64,000 nucleotides of DNA, taken from assembly GCA_964613585.1 (NCBI GenBank), contig CAZTHL010000002.1, forward strand, positions 1 to 64,000. Direction: 5' to 3'. Made by a program: the position numbers and the translations under genes. The notes under the pieces were generated by a model. The model was not told the origin of the DNA and did not search any database. It saw only the letters and a list, made by a program, of their open reading frames with translations. Of this stretch, positions 36,807 to 44,170 are shown piece after piece (position 1 is the stretch's first letter; the number at the start of each line of letters is the position of its first letter). This DNA comes from CAZTHL01 sp964613585. GTDB taxonomy: Bacteria; Pseudomonadota; Alphaproteobacteria; DSM-16000; Inquilinaceae.

Positions 36807-37223
36807 ATGCTTCGACCCTTTGCCCTTGCTTCCCTGGTCGCGATCGGCGCGGCCGGCGCGGCCCTGGCGCAGCCGCAAGGCGGGATCCGCCAGGACCCGT
36901 ATCAGATGTTCCAGCTCATGGACCGCGACGGCGACGGCCGGGTGACCGAGCTGGAGCTCTCCGAGTTCCGGACACGGCGGTTTGCCGAGTTCGACGCCAA
37001 CAGCGACGCCGTGATCGATCGCGGGGAGTTCATCGTCGGTGTCCAGGCGCAAGCCGGTCAACGCGCGGAGCGACGCTTCGACGGGATGGACACGGACGGC
37101 GACGGACGGCTGACCGACGAGGAATGGGGAGTTCGCGCCACCCGCCGCTTCGCTCGTTTGGACACGGACGGAGATGGCGCGGTCACGCTGGACGAGGTCG
37201 GGCTGGGGCGTCGCGGGCGGTGA
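36807..37223 (+). CDS. Exported EF-hand protein with four calcium-binding loops
   Basis: 138 residues: a signal peptide (FALASLVAIGAAGAALA) followed by four 12-residue EF-hand loops starting DRDGDGRVTELE, DANSDAVIDRGE, DTDGDGRLTDEE and DTDGDGAVTLDE. Loop 2 departs from consensus (S for D, A at the glycine position). The protein is probably periplasmic and calcium-binding. GAGGA lies 8 bp before the ATG. It precedes an ECF sigma gene by ~50-65 bp, suggesting it belongs to the same regulatory unit. Confidence 0.9.
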   Translation: MLRPFALASLVAIGAAGAALAQPQGGIRQDPYQMFQLMDRDGDGRVTELELSEFRTRRFAEFDANSDAVIDRGEFIVGVQAQAGQRAERRFDGMDTDGDGRLTDEEWGVRATRRFARLDTDGDGAVTLDEVGLGRRGR

Positions 37224-37274
37224 TCGGCCTTGAGGGCACGCGCGTCACGGCTCCGGCACGACGCGTGTGCCATC

Positions 37275-37883
37275 ATGCCACCGGCGACGATGGCTCGCGG
37301 TCGCCCTCGGGCACCCTCGCAGGCCTCCGACGAAGCGCTTCTGCGGGAGGTGGGGCGGGGCGATCCGGTCGCCTGCCGCGTCCTGGTCGAGCGCCATCTC
37401 CCCGCGCTTGTCGGGTTTTCCGGGAGGGTGCTCGGCAATGCCGCCGAGGCCGAGGATGTTGCCCAGGATGCCTTCCTGCGGGTTTGGGAACGGACGCGTC
37501 AATGGCGTCCGCCGCCGCGGCGCTTTCGGCCATGGCTCTACCGGATTGCCTACAATCTCTGCATCGACCGCTTGCGCCGCAGCCGGGACTTGCCGTGGCC
37601 GGAAGGGCTCGATCCGCCCGATCCTCGAGCCGACGCCGGTCGGAGGCTGGAGCGACAGGCGCTCGATCGCTGGCTGGCCGGCGCGCTCGGCTCCCTTCCC
37701 GAGCGGCAGCGGGCCGCGCTCGCGCTCTGTCACGAGCAGGGCCTGTCCGGGAACGATGCGGCCGCGGTGATGGGGATCCGCGTCGACGCTTTGGAATCCC
37801 TGCTTGCCCGTGCCCGGCGTACGCTGCGGCAGCGGGCGATGGCTGAGCTGCCGGACTTCCTCCATGACCGACCCGAAGATTGA
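37275..37883 (+). CDS. ECF-family RNA polymerase sigma factor
   Basis: About 202 residues. Region 2 shows NAAEAEDVAQDAFLRVWER and FRPWLYRIAYNLCIDRLR; region 4 has LGSLPERQRAALALCHEQGLSG and AAVMGIRVDALESLLARARRTL (LPERQRAALALC, ALESLLARARRTLRQ). The ATG at 37275 is used; an ATG at 37290 also leaves the fold intact. The next gene begins 20 bp before this one ends, as is usual for sigma/anti-sigma pairs. It would redirect RNA polymerase to an envelope or metal stress regulon; its promoters were not identified here. Confidence 0.9.
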   Translation: MPPATMARGRPRAPSQASDEALLREVGRGDPVACRVLVERHLPALVGFSGRVLGNAAEAEDVAQDAFLRVWERTRQWRPPPRRFRPWLYRIAYNLCIDRLRRSRDLPWPEGLDPPDPRADAGRRLERQALDRWLAGALGSLPERQRAALALCHEQGLSGNDAAAVMGIRVDALESLLARARRTLRQRAMAELPDFLHDRPED

Positions 37884-38373
37884 CCAGGACCACCCGCGGT
37901 CCCGGAGCACGGACCCCGAGGAGGCACGGGTCTTGGCGCTGATCGATGCCTATGGGGCCCGCGCCGACCGTTGGCCTGCCGCCGAGCGGGCCCGGGCTCA
38001 TGCCTGTCTCGCCCGGTCGGCCGCCGCGCGATCGGCGCGCGCCGAGGCGGCCCGACTCGACGCGCTGCTCGATCAGGCGCCGAAGCTGAAGCCTTCCCCG
38101 GCCGTCATCGAGAGCACCCTGGCCGACGCGCCCAAGCCTGCCGGGTTTGGGCGGACTGCGGAGGGACATCTGAAGCCGCCGGGCCGCCGCGTTCCCTTGT
38201 GGCCGTCGGTCGCCATGGCGGCCAGCGCGGCCTTCGGGATCCTGGTCGGTGTCACGACCACGCCGCTCCAAGGCCCCGACGGCGGCCAACTGGGCCTCTC
38301 TGCCGACGTGCTGGAGGATCTGGCCTTCGCCACGAGCAGCCACCTCCTCCTCCCGGACGAAGGCTCGCCATGA
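37864..38373 (+). CDS. Probable membrane-anchored anti-sigma factor
   Basis: 169 residues. A helical, arginine/alanine-rich cytoplasmic half is followed by one transmembrane helix (~residues 113-135, VAMAASAAFGILVGV) and a short periplasmic tail. No zinc-binding HxxxCxxC motif is visible. Overlap with the sigma gene and ATGA overlap with the sensor gene make an anti-sigma role likely; this is positional inference, since sequence similarity is weak. Confidence 0.7.
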   Translation: MTDPKIDQDHPRSRSTDPEEARVLALIDAYGARADRWPAAERARAHACLARSAAARSARAEAARLDALLDQAPKLKPSPAVIESTLADAPKPAGFGRTAEGHLKPPGRRVPLWPSVAMAASAAFGILVGVTTTPLQGPDGGQLGLSADVLEDLAFATSSHLLLPDEGSP

Positions 38374-38852
38374 GCCGCATGGGCACGGCGCTGATGGTCT
38401 CGCTGGCGCTCAATCTTTTTCTCGCCGGGGTCCTGATCGGCGACCGGCTGGCGCAGTGGCGCGACCCGGTACCGACGGTCGCGGGACCGCTGCTCGGCGG
38501 ACTGGGGCTCCGTGGCGCCAGCCTCGCGCCGGAGGCCCGTCAAGAGCTGAGGCGGGTCCTGGAAAGCTATCGGCGGCCGCTGCACGAGCGGATGCGGGAC
38601 TTGCAGGAGAGCCGCCTGACGGCCGCGCGCGCCTTGGCAGCGGAGCCCTACGACCCGAAGCGGGCCGAGGCGGCACTGGCGGAGCTGCGGCGGCGAACCC
38701 GGAGCGCCCAGGCGGTCGTCCACGGCGCGCTCGTCGAGGCCGCCGCCTCGCTCGAGGCCGAGCACCGCGCTCAGTTGCTGGACCGGCACGGTCGGCGTGG
38801 CCGGGGCGAGGACGCCGGCGGCGACCCTGGAAGCCCGCCGGCAAACCGTTGA
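38370..38852 (+). CDS. Periplasmic heavy-metal-sensor-like protein (CnrX/Spy type)
   Basis: 160 residues: an N-terminal membrane anchor (GTALMVSLALNLFLAGVLIGD) and a periplasmic helical-hairpin domain (LAPEARQELRRVLESYRRPL, then LQESRLTAARALAAEPYDPK) like Metal_resist/CnrX/Spy proteins. Typical metal-binding histidines are few, so it may sense something other than metal. Coded directly after the anti-sigma gene, with ATGA overlap; it probably modulates sigma release. Confidence 0.82.
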   Translation: MSRMGTALMVSLALNLFLAGVLIGDRLAQWRDPVPTVAGPLLGGLGLRGASLAPEARQELRRVLESYRRPLHERMRDLQESRLTAARALAAEPYDPKRAEAALAELRRRTRSAQAVVHGALVEAAASLEAEHRAQLLDRHGRRGRGEDAGGDPGSPPANR

Positions 38853-38921
38853 GTGCCGAAGGACGAGGACCTATGACTGGGCGGCTGACGCTCCGTCATG
38901 CGCTGAGCGGAGGAGTTCAAG

Positions 38922-39917
38922 ATGGCGAAACCTTTCCGGGCCTTCGTTCTCGATCTGACCGACGGCCGATTGTCCTCGTCGATCCAGGAGCTGACGGAGG
39001 ACGCCTTGCCCGAGGGCGACGTGACCGTCGCCATCGACTATTCCGATCTCAACTACAAGGACGGGATGATCCTGAAGGGCCTGGGCAAGCTCGTCCGTCG
39101 GTATCCGCATGTGCCGGGCGTGGACTTTGCCGGGACGGTGGAGCGATCCGCTCACCCCGGCTTCCGTGAAGGGGACAAGGTCGTCCTCACCGGCTGGCGC
39201 GTCGGCGAAACCTGGTGGGGTGGATACGCGCAAAAGGCGCGGGTCAAGGGAGACTGGCTGATCCCGCTGCCCGAAGGCTTCGACAGCCGAGCCGCGATGT
39301 CCATGGGAACCGCCGGCTTCACCGCGGCGCTCGCCGTGATGGCGCTGGAGGAGCACGGGGTGACGCCTGACCAGGGGGACATTCTGGTGACGGGCGCGGC
39401 CGGCGGGGTCGGCAGCGTGGCCGTGGCGCTGGCCTCGCGGCGAGGCTTTACGGTGGTGGCCTCGACCGGCCGGCAGGAGACCCGGCCCTATCTTTCAGAG
39501 CTCGGGGCCGGCCGCTTCATCGACCGGACTGAGCTGTCGGAAGGGCCGATCCGGCCCCTCGACAGCGAGATCTGGGCCGGCTGCATTGACACCGTCGGCT
39601 CCACGACCCTCGGCAAGGCCTTGTCGCAGCTTCGCTATCACGGGGTGGCAGCGGCATGCGGTCTCGCCGGCGGACCGGATCTGCCGGCCAGCGTTGTCCC
39701 CTTCCTGCTGCGCGGCGTGCGCCTGATCGGCATCGACAGCGTGCTGTGCCCCCTCGATCGCCGTCGGGACGCCTGGTCGCGGCTGGTTGAGGATCTGCCG
39801 CGCGAGGCCATTGAGCGCATGACCACGGTCGAGCCGCTCTCGGCTCTTCCGGACTTGGCCGAGCGGATCCTCAAGGGCCAGACCCGCGGCCGGGTGGTCA
39901 TCGACGTCAACGCCTAG
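38922..39917 (+). CDS. acuI: Acrylyl-CoA reductase-type medium-chain oxidoreductase
   Basis: 331 residues of the YhdH/YhfP (AcuI) zinc-independent branch of the MDR superfamily. SDLNYKDGMILKGLG, VPGVDFAGTV and LVTGAAGGVGSVAVALASRRG (NADPH loop) are characteristic. AcuI reduces acryloyl-CoA to propionyl-CoA with NADPH in 3-hydroxypropionate/DMSP metabolism and in detoxification. The TAG stop at 39915 is the first codon-sized block of a dispersed repeat. Confidence 0.92.
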   Translation: MAKPFRAFVLDLTDGRLSSSIQELTEDALPEGDVTVAIDYSDLNYKDGMILKGLGKLVRRYPHVPGVDFAGTVERSAHPGFREGDKVVLTGWRVGETWWGGYAQKARVKGDWLIPLPEGFDSRAAMSMGTAGFTAALAVMALEEHGVTPDQGDILVTGAAGGVGSVAVALASRRGFTVVASTGRQETRPYLSELGAGRFIDRTELSEGPIRPLDSEIWAGCIDTVGSTTLGKALSQLRYHGVAAACGLAGGPDLPASVVPFLLRGVRLIGIDSVLCPLDRRRDAWSRLVEDLPREAIERMTTVEPLSALPDLAERILKGQTRGRVVIDVNA

Positions 39918-40034
39918 AGCGTTTCCGCGTAATGCGGTGCCGGCACCGGCCGGACCTCCCCAAGCATACGGTCGTATTGGGTGGCCCGGGCGGGGCGGCG
40001 GGCGACGATGCCACCCAACCCGGAAACGCTCTGG
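39915..40034 (+). repeat. Dispersed palindromic element, copy 2
   Basis: Begins with the TAG stop of acuI. Perfect 12-bp terminal inverted repeat: AGAGCGTTTCCG at 39916-39927 and CGGAAACGCTCT at 40021-40032. Inner shared motifs are CGGCACCGG, CCCCAAGCAT, GTCG, GGGTGGCC and GATGCCAC. Orientation is plus, opposite to copy 1. Confidence 0.85.
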
Positions 40035-40096
40035 CCGTACAGGAGCGTTCCAATCTCTTAGCGATCGCTAAAGAGGCAAGCAGGCACAACTCCGCC

Positions 40097-40555
40097 ATGA
40101 CTCGCCGTCGACATGCCCTCGCTATCGCGACAGCGCTGCTCGCGCTCGGGATCGCCGCCGCATCGCAGGCTCAGACAGCCGGTCCCGTGACGAACAGCGA
40201 GCCATCGGCGCCGCGGGTCACGGCGGAGACCTGTCGACAATTGATCCGGCACATTCCGTCTGCCGATGCCGAGCACGTCCCGGGTCGTGACGTTCGTGGC
40301 AACCCCGTCGCCGCGGCTGACCTGGAGGGCGGGATGCAACTCGATCTGCCCGAGAGCTATCCGGTTGCCATAACCGTGGATCTGGCGCGTCGCTTCGGCC
40401 TGCGCTTCGACCCCTCGCTGTTCGAAGGAGACGTCGTCATCGGCACGGTGCTGGTCGATGAGGACGGGCTCTTTTTCAATGGACGGCGGCTGGAGCCGCC
40501 CGAAGCGGCGAGGCTGATCGACGCCTGCAAAGCCTTTCCGGGCTCTCGCCGATGA
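40097..40555 (+). CDS. Exported protein of unknown function
   Basis: 152 residues: signal peptide (ALAIATALLALGIAAASQAQ) and a ~130-residue mature part with CRQLIRHIPSADAEHVPG, GNPVAAADLEGG, YPVAITVDLARRFG and GTVLVDEDGLFFNGRRL. The pattern recalls a conserved alphaproteobacterial periplasmic family, but no function is known to me. The single internal cysteine pair (C in TCRQL and DACKAF) may form a disulfide. It lies between a dispersed repeat and proS. Confidence 0.78.
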   Translation: MTRRRHALAIATALLALGIAAASQAQTAGPVTNSEPSAPRVTAETCRQLIRHIPSADAEHVPGRDVRGNPVAAADLEGGMQLDLPESYPVAITVDLARRFGLRFDPSLFEGDVVIGTVLVDEDGLFFNGRRLEPPEAARLIDACKAFPGSRR

Positions 40556-40646
40556 CCCGGCCGGCGGCTGGGCGATGGACAGTCGGCTCGGCTTTCTTCT
40601 AAGGTCCGGACGACCTCGGTCCGCCATCTACAGAAACTGGCTTTCG

Positions 40647-41963
40647 ATGCGCCTGTCCGGTTATTTCCTGCCGACACTCAAGGAGACGCCGAGCGAAGCC
40701 CAGATCGTCTCCCATCGGCTGATGCTGCGCGCCGGCCTGGTTCGGCAGGCCAGCGCCGGAATCTATTCCTGGCTTCCAATCGGCTTGCGGGTGCTCCGCC
40801 GGATCGAGGAGATCGTGCGTCAGGAGCAGGATGCCGCCGGCTGCCAGGAGTTGCTCATGCCGACGATCCAGTCTGCCGATCTTTGGCGAGAATCGAGCCG
40901 CTATGAGGATTACGGAAAGGAGATGCTGCGCATCACCGATCGCCATGATCGGGAGCTGCTTTACGGCCCGACCAACGAGGAAATGATCACCGACATCTTT
41001 CGAACCACCATTCGCAGCTACAAAGAGCTGCCGCTTCTACTTTACCATATTCAATGGAAGTTCCGTGACGAGGTTCGGCCGCGCTTCGGCGTGATGCGGG
41101 GCCGCGAGTTCCTGATGAAGGACGCCTACAGCTTCGACCAGGATTATGAAGGCGCACGAGCGTCCTACCAGAAAATGTTCGTAGCCTATCTCAGAACCTT
41201 CGCTCGGATGGGGCTTCAGGCGATCCCCATGGTCGCGGAAACCGGCCCGATCGGCGGCGATCTCAGCCACGAGTTCATCATTCTGGCGAATACGGGAGAG
41301 TCCGAGGTGTTTTGCCATCGCGAGCTCGTCGAGCAGGACGTGCTCCGGGACCCCGTGGACTATGCCTCGGATCTCGCGCCGCTGGTGGATTTCTGGACCA
41401 GCCGCTACGCGCGAACGGATGACAAGCACGATCCGGCAGCCTTCGAGAGGGAGGTCCCGGAGCAAGACCGCGTTCGGCGCCGAGGCATCGAGGTCGGCCA
41501 CATCTTCTATTTCGGGGCCAAGTACTCGGAGCCGATGGCAGCCCGCGTGACCGGGCCCGACGGTACGGAATCGGCCGTGCACATGGGCTCCTACGGCATC
41601 GGTGTGTCGCGGCTCGTGGGGGCGATCATCGAGGCAAGCCACGACGACAACGGAATTATCTGGCCCGATGCCGTCGCCCCCTTTCAGGTGGGCCTGATCA
41701 ACCTCAAGGCTGGCGATGCCGAGTGCGACCGCGCCTGCAACGCTGTCTATGACCGATTGCGCGGGCGCACGACGGTGCTCTACGATGATCGTGACGAGCG
41801 CGCTGGATCGAAGTTCGCCGATATGGACCTGGTCGGTCTTCCGTGGCAGCTCATTCTCGGGCCCAGAGGGCTCAAGAGCGGCCGAGCCGAGCTCAAGAGG
41901 CGTGCGACCGGTGAGCGTCAGGAGCTGTCCCTGGAAAGCGCTCTTGCACGACTTGCCGACTAA
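40647..41963 (+). CDS. proS: Prolyl-tRNA synthetase, short (alphaproteobacterial) type
   Basis: 438 residues. Class II synthetase with motif 2-like LLYGPTNEEMITDIFRTTIRSY (GPTNEEM and FRTTIRSYKELP), FRDEVRPRFGVMRGREFLMKDAYSF and motif 3 MGSYGIGVSRLVGAI. The length shows it lacks the large inserted editing domain of the E. coli type, as in other alphaproteobacteria. The C-terminal anticodon-binding domain ends LILGPRGLKSG. The start MRLSGYFLPTLKE at 40647 is the family's conserved N-terminus. Confidence 0.97.
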   Translation: MRLSGYFLPTLKETPSEAQIVSHRLMLRAGLVRQASAGIYSWLPIGLRVLRRIEEIVRQEQDAAGCQELLMPTIQSADLWRESSRYEDYGKEMLRITDRHDRELLYGPTNEEMITDIFRTTIRSYKELPLLLYHIQWKFRDEVRPRFGVMRGREFLMKDAYSFDQDYEGARASYQKMFVAYLRTFARMGLQAIPMVAETGPIGGDLSHEFIILANTGESEVFCHRELVEQDVLRDPVDYASDLAPLVDFWTSRYARTDDKHDPAAFEREVPEQDRVRRRGIEVGHIFYFGAKYSEPMAARVTGPDGTESAVHMGSYGIGVSRLVGAIIEASHDDNGIIWPDAVAPFQVGLINLKAGDAECDRACNAVYDRLRGRTTVLYDDRDERAGSKFADMDLVGLPWQLILGPRGLKSGRAELKRRATGERQELSLESALARLAD

Positions 41964-42082
41964 AACGGCGCGGTTGGCTGCTTGACCTGGGCTGGACGGT
42001 CCCTGGCCCGGGCGGGGGGCGATCACCGGCCCGGCGCCCCTGATCGGCCGGCCCGGCTTCCACCGGCGCATCAGGAGACAGG

Positions 42083-43324
42083 ATGTTCAATGCCTTCGAG
42101 CGGATGGTGGCGTTCCGCTATCTCCGGGCTAGTCGCCGTGAAGGATTCATCTCGATCATTGCAGGCTTTTCGTTCCTCGGCATTGCCCTGGGCGTCGCCA
42201 CCTTGATCATCGTCATGGCGGTCATGAACGGCTTCCGTGAGGAGCTGGTCTCGCGTGTCCTCGGCCTCAACGGCCACCTCAGCGTCTACGGTCTCGGCGG
42301 ACCGCTGCAGCGCTACGAGGATCTGTCGCGGGATATCGAGAGCCTGGACTTCGTTGTCTCGGTCGAGCCAAGCATCGAGGGCCAGGCCCTCGTGGCTCAC
42401 GAGGGCAAGGCCACCGGCGTCGCCGTGCGTGGCATTGAGCCCGAGGATTTCCTGCAGCGGCAGTCGATCGCGAGCGATCTGCGGATCGGTCATCCTGGCG
42501 ACTTCGCCGAGGGAGGCATCGCCATCGGCCGGCGTATGGCCGAGCGGCTGAACGTCCGCCTTGGCGATCAGTTGACCATGGTATCGCCCGAGGGCAGCGC
42601 CACCGCGTTCGGCACGGTGCCGCGGATGCGCGGCTACGAGATCGCCGCGATCTTCGAGTCGGGCATGTTCGAGTACGACAACAACTTCGTCTACATGCCG
42701 CTCTCCGCAGCCCAGGTGTTCTTTCGCCTGCACGATGCCGTCACCAATCTGGATGTCTTCGTCGAGGATCCCAATCGGCTCGATCGCGCCCGTACGTCCC
42801 TGGAGCCGGTCGTCGGCGGCCGCGGCCGGCTTTGGGACTGGCAACAGGCCAATTCGAGCTTCTTCACCGCCCTTCAGGTCGAGCGGAACGTCATGTTCCT
42901 CATTCTAACGCTGATCATCGTCGTGGCCGCGTTCAACATCATCTCGGGCCTGGTGATGCTCGTGAAGGACAAGAGCGCGGATGTCGCCATCCTGCGCACG
43001 ATCGGCGCCACCCGCGCCATGATCATGCGGATCTTCCTGCTCACCGGAGCGTCGATCGGTCTCGTGGGCACGGTCGCCGGTGTCGTCCTCGGGGTGCTCT
43101 TCACTGAGAACATCGAGGCGATCCGGCAGGCGCTGCAGCGGCTCACGGGGACCGAGCTGTTCAGCGCCGAGATATATTTCCTGTCTCAGCTGCCTGCCGT
43201 CATTGACTGGATGGAGGTAGCCGCCGTCGTCGGCATGGCCTTGGGGCTGTCCTTCGCCGCGACCGTGTACCCCTCCTGGCGAGCGGCGCGGCTCGATCCG
43301 GTCGAGGCCCTGCGGTATGGATAG
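42083..43324 (+). CDS. lolC: Lipoprotein-releasing ABC permease LolC/LolE
   Basis: 413 residues with an N-terminal helix (SIIAGFSFLGIALGVATLIIV), a large periplasmic domain (~60-270), and three C-terminal helices of the FtsX/LolC type (FNIISGLVMLVKDKSADVAILRTIGA can be read as FNIISGLVMLVKDK and DVAILRTIGATRAMI). It extracts lipoproteins from the inner membrane and passes them to LolA. Only one permease gene is present, so it probably works as a homodimer as in other alphaproteobacteria. AGGAGACAGG precedes the ATG. Overlaps lolD by 8 bp. Confidence 0.94.
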   Translation: MFNAFERMVAFRYLRASRREGFISIIAGFSFLGIALGVATLIIVMAVMNGFREELVSRVLGLNGHLSVYGLGGPLQRYEDLSRDIESLDFVVSVEPSIEGQALVAHEGKATGVAVRGIEPEDFLQRQSIASDLRIGHPGDFAEGGIAIGRRMAERLNVRLGDQLTMVSPEGSATAFGTVPRMRGYEIAAIFESGMFEYDNNFVYMPLSAAQVFFRLHDAVTNLDVFVEDPNRLDRARTSLEPVVGGRGRLWDWQQANSSFFTALQVERNVMFLILTLIIVVAAFNIISGLVMLVKDKSADVAILRTIGATRAMIMRIFLLTGASIGLVGTVAGVVLGVLFTENIEAIRQALQRLTGTELFSAEIYFLSQLPAVIDWMEVAAVVGMALGLSFAATVYPSWRAARLDPVEALRYG

Positions 43325-44069
43325 TCCGGTGACCACGCCCAGCGCGGAAGCGCCGCCGGCTGGGACCCTCCGAGTGTCCGAGGGCGTGCACGAGCCCTTG
43401 ATCGAGCTACGCGGGATCCGGCGCACCTTTACGCAAGGCGAACGGACGCTGGAGGTGCTTCGCGGTGTGTCGTTCGGTGTCCGCGCCGGCGAGATGCTGG
43501 CCCTGGTCGGTCCGAGCGGCTCCGGCAAGTCGACGTTGCTTCACATCGCCGGCCTGCTCGAGCGACCCGACGCGGGCGAGGTCGTCATCCTGGGACAACG
43601 CTGCGAGTCTTTGCCGGATCATGAACGCACCCTGATGCGTCGCGATGTGACCGGTTTCGTCTATCAGTTTCATCACCTGCTCGCGGAATTCTCGGCTACG
43701 GAGAACATCATGCTGCCGCAGATGGTGGCGGGACGGTCCCGGAGGCAGGCGGCTCGCCGCGCCGAGGACCTGCTCGCGCTTGTCGGCTTGTCCGAACGGG
43801 CAAGCCATCGCCCGGCCCAGCTGTCCGGCGGCGAGCAGCAGCGCGTTGCTCTCGCGCGTGCCCTGGCCAACGAGCCGGTGGTGCTGCTGGCCGACGAGCC
43901 TACCGGCAATCTTGATCCCGCGACCGCCTTTAGTGTGTTCGCGGTGCTCGAGACACTGGTCGCGCGCACCGGGATCGGTGCGGTCGTTGCCACCCATAAT
44001 CGGGACTTGGCCCACCGTATGAGCCGGATGCTTGAGCTGCGAAACGGTACCGCAATGGAGACAGCTTAA
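43317..44069 (+). CDS. lolD: Lipoprotein-releasing ABC ATPase LolD
   Basis: 250 residues. Walker A GPSGSGKSTLLH, Q-loop FVYQFHHLLAEFSATENIMLP (FVYQFHHLLAEF), signature LSGGEQQRVALARAL and Walker B LLADEPTGNLDP. It powers LolC/E. The first ~25 residues are a hydrophilic leader (VTTPSAEAPPAG) not always present in relatives. Overlaps lolC by 8 bp, so the two are translated together. Confidence 0.95.
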   Translation: MDSPVTTPSAEAPPAGTLRVSEGVHEPLIELRGIRRTFTQGERTLEVLRGVSFGVRAGEMLALVGPSGSGKSTLLHIAGLLERPDAGEVVILGQRCESLPDHERTLMRRDVTGFVYQFHHLLAEFSATENIMLPQMVAGRSRRQAARRAEDLLALVGLSERASHRPAQLSGGEQQRVALARALANEPVVLLADEPTGNLDPATAFSVFAVLETLVARTGIGAVVATHNRDLAHRMSRMLELRNGTAMETA

Positions 44070-44170
44070 CCTTATCAGTAATTGAGTTATAGAGCGCAAT
44101 CAAAGGACTTAAAGGCTCTGAAAGATTTCCGACGTAGCGTCGCCACAACGGTCATCCGACGACAGGCGGC

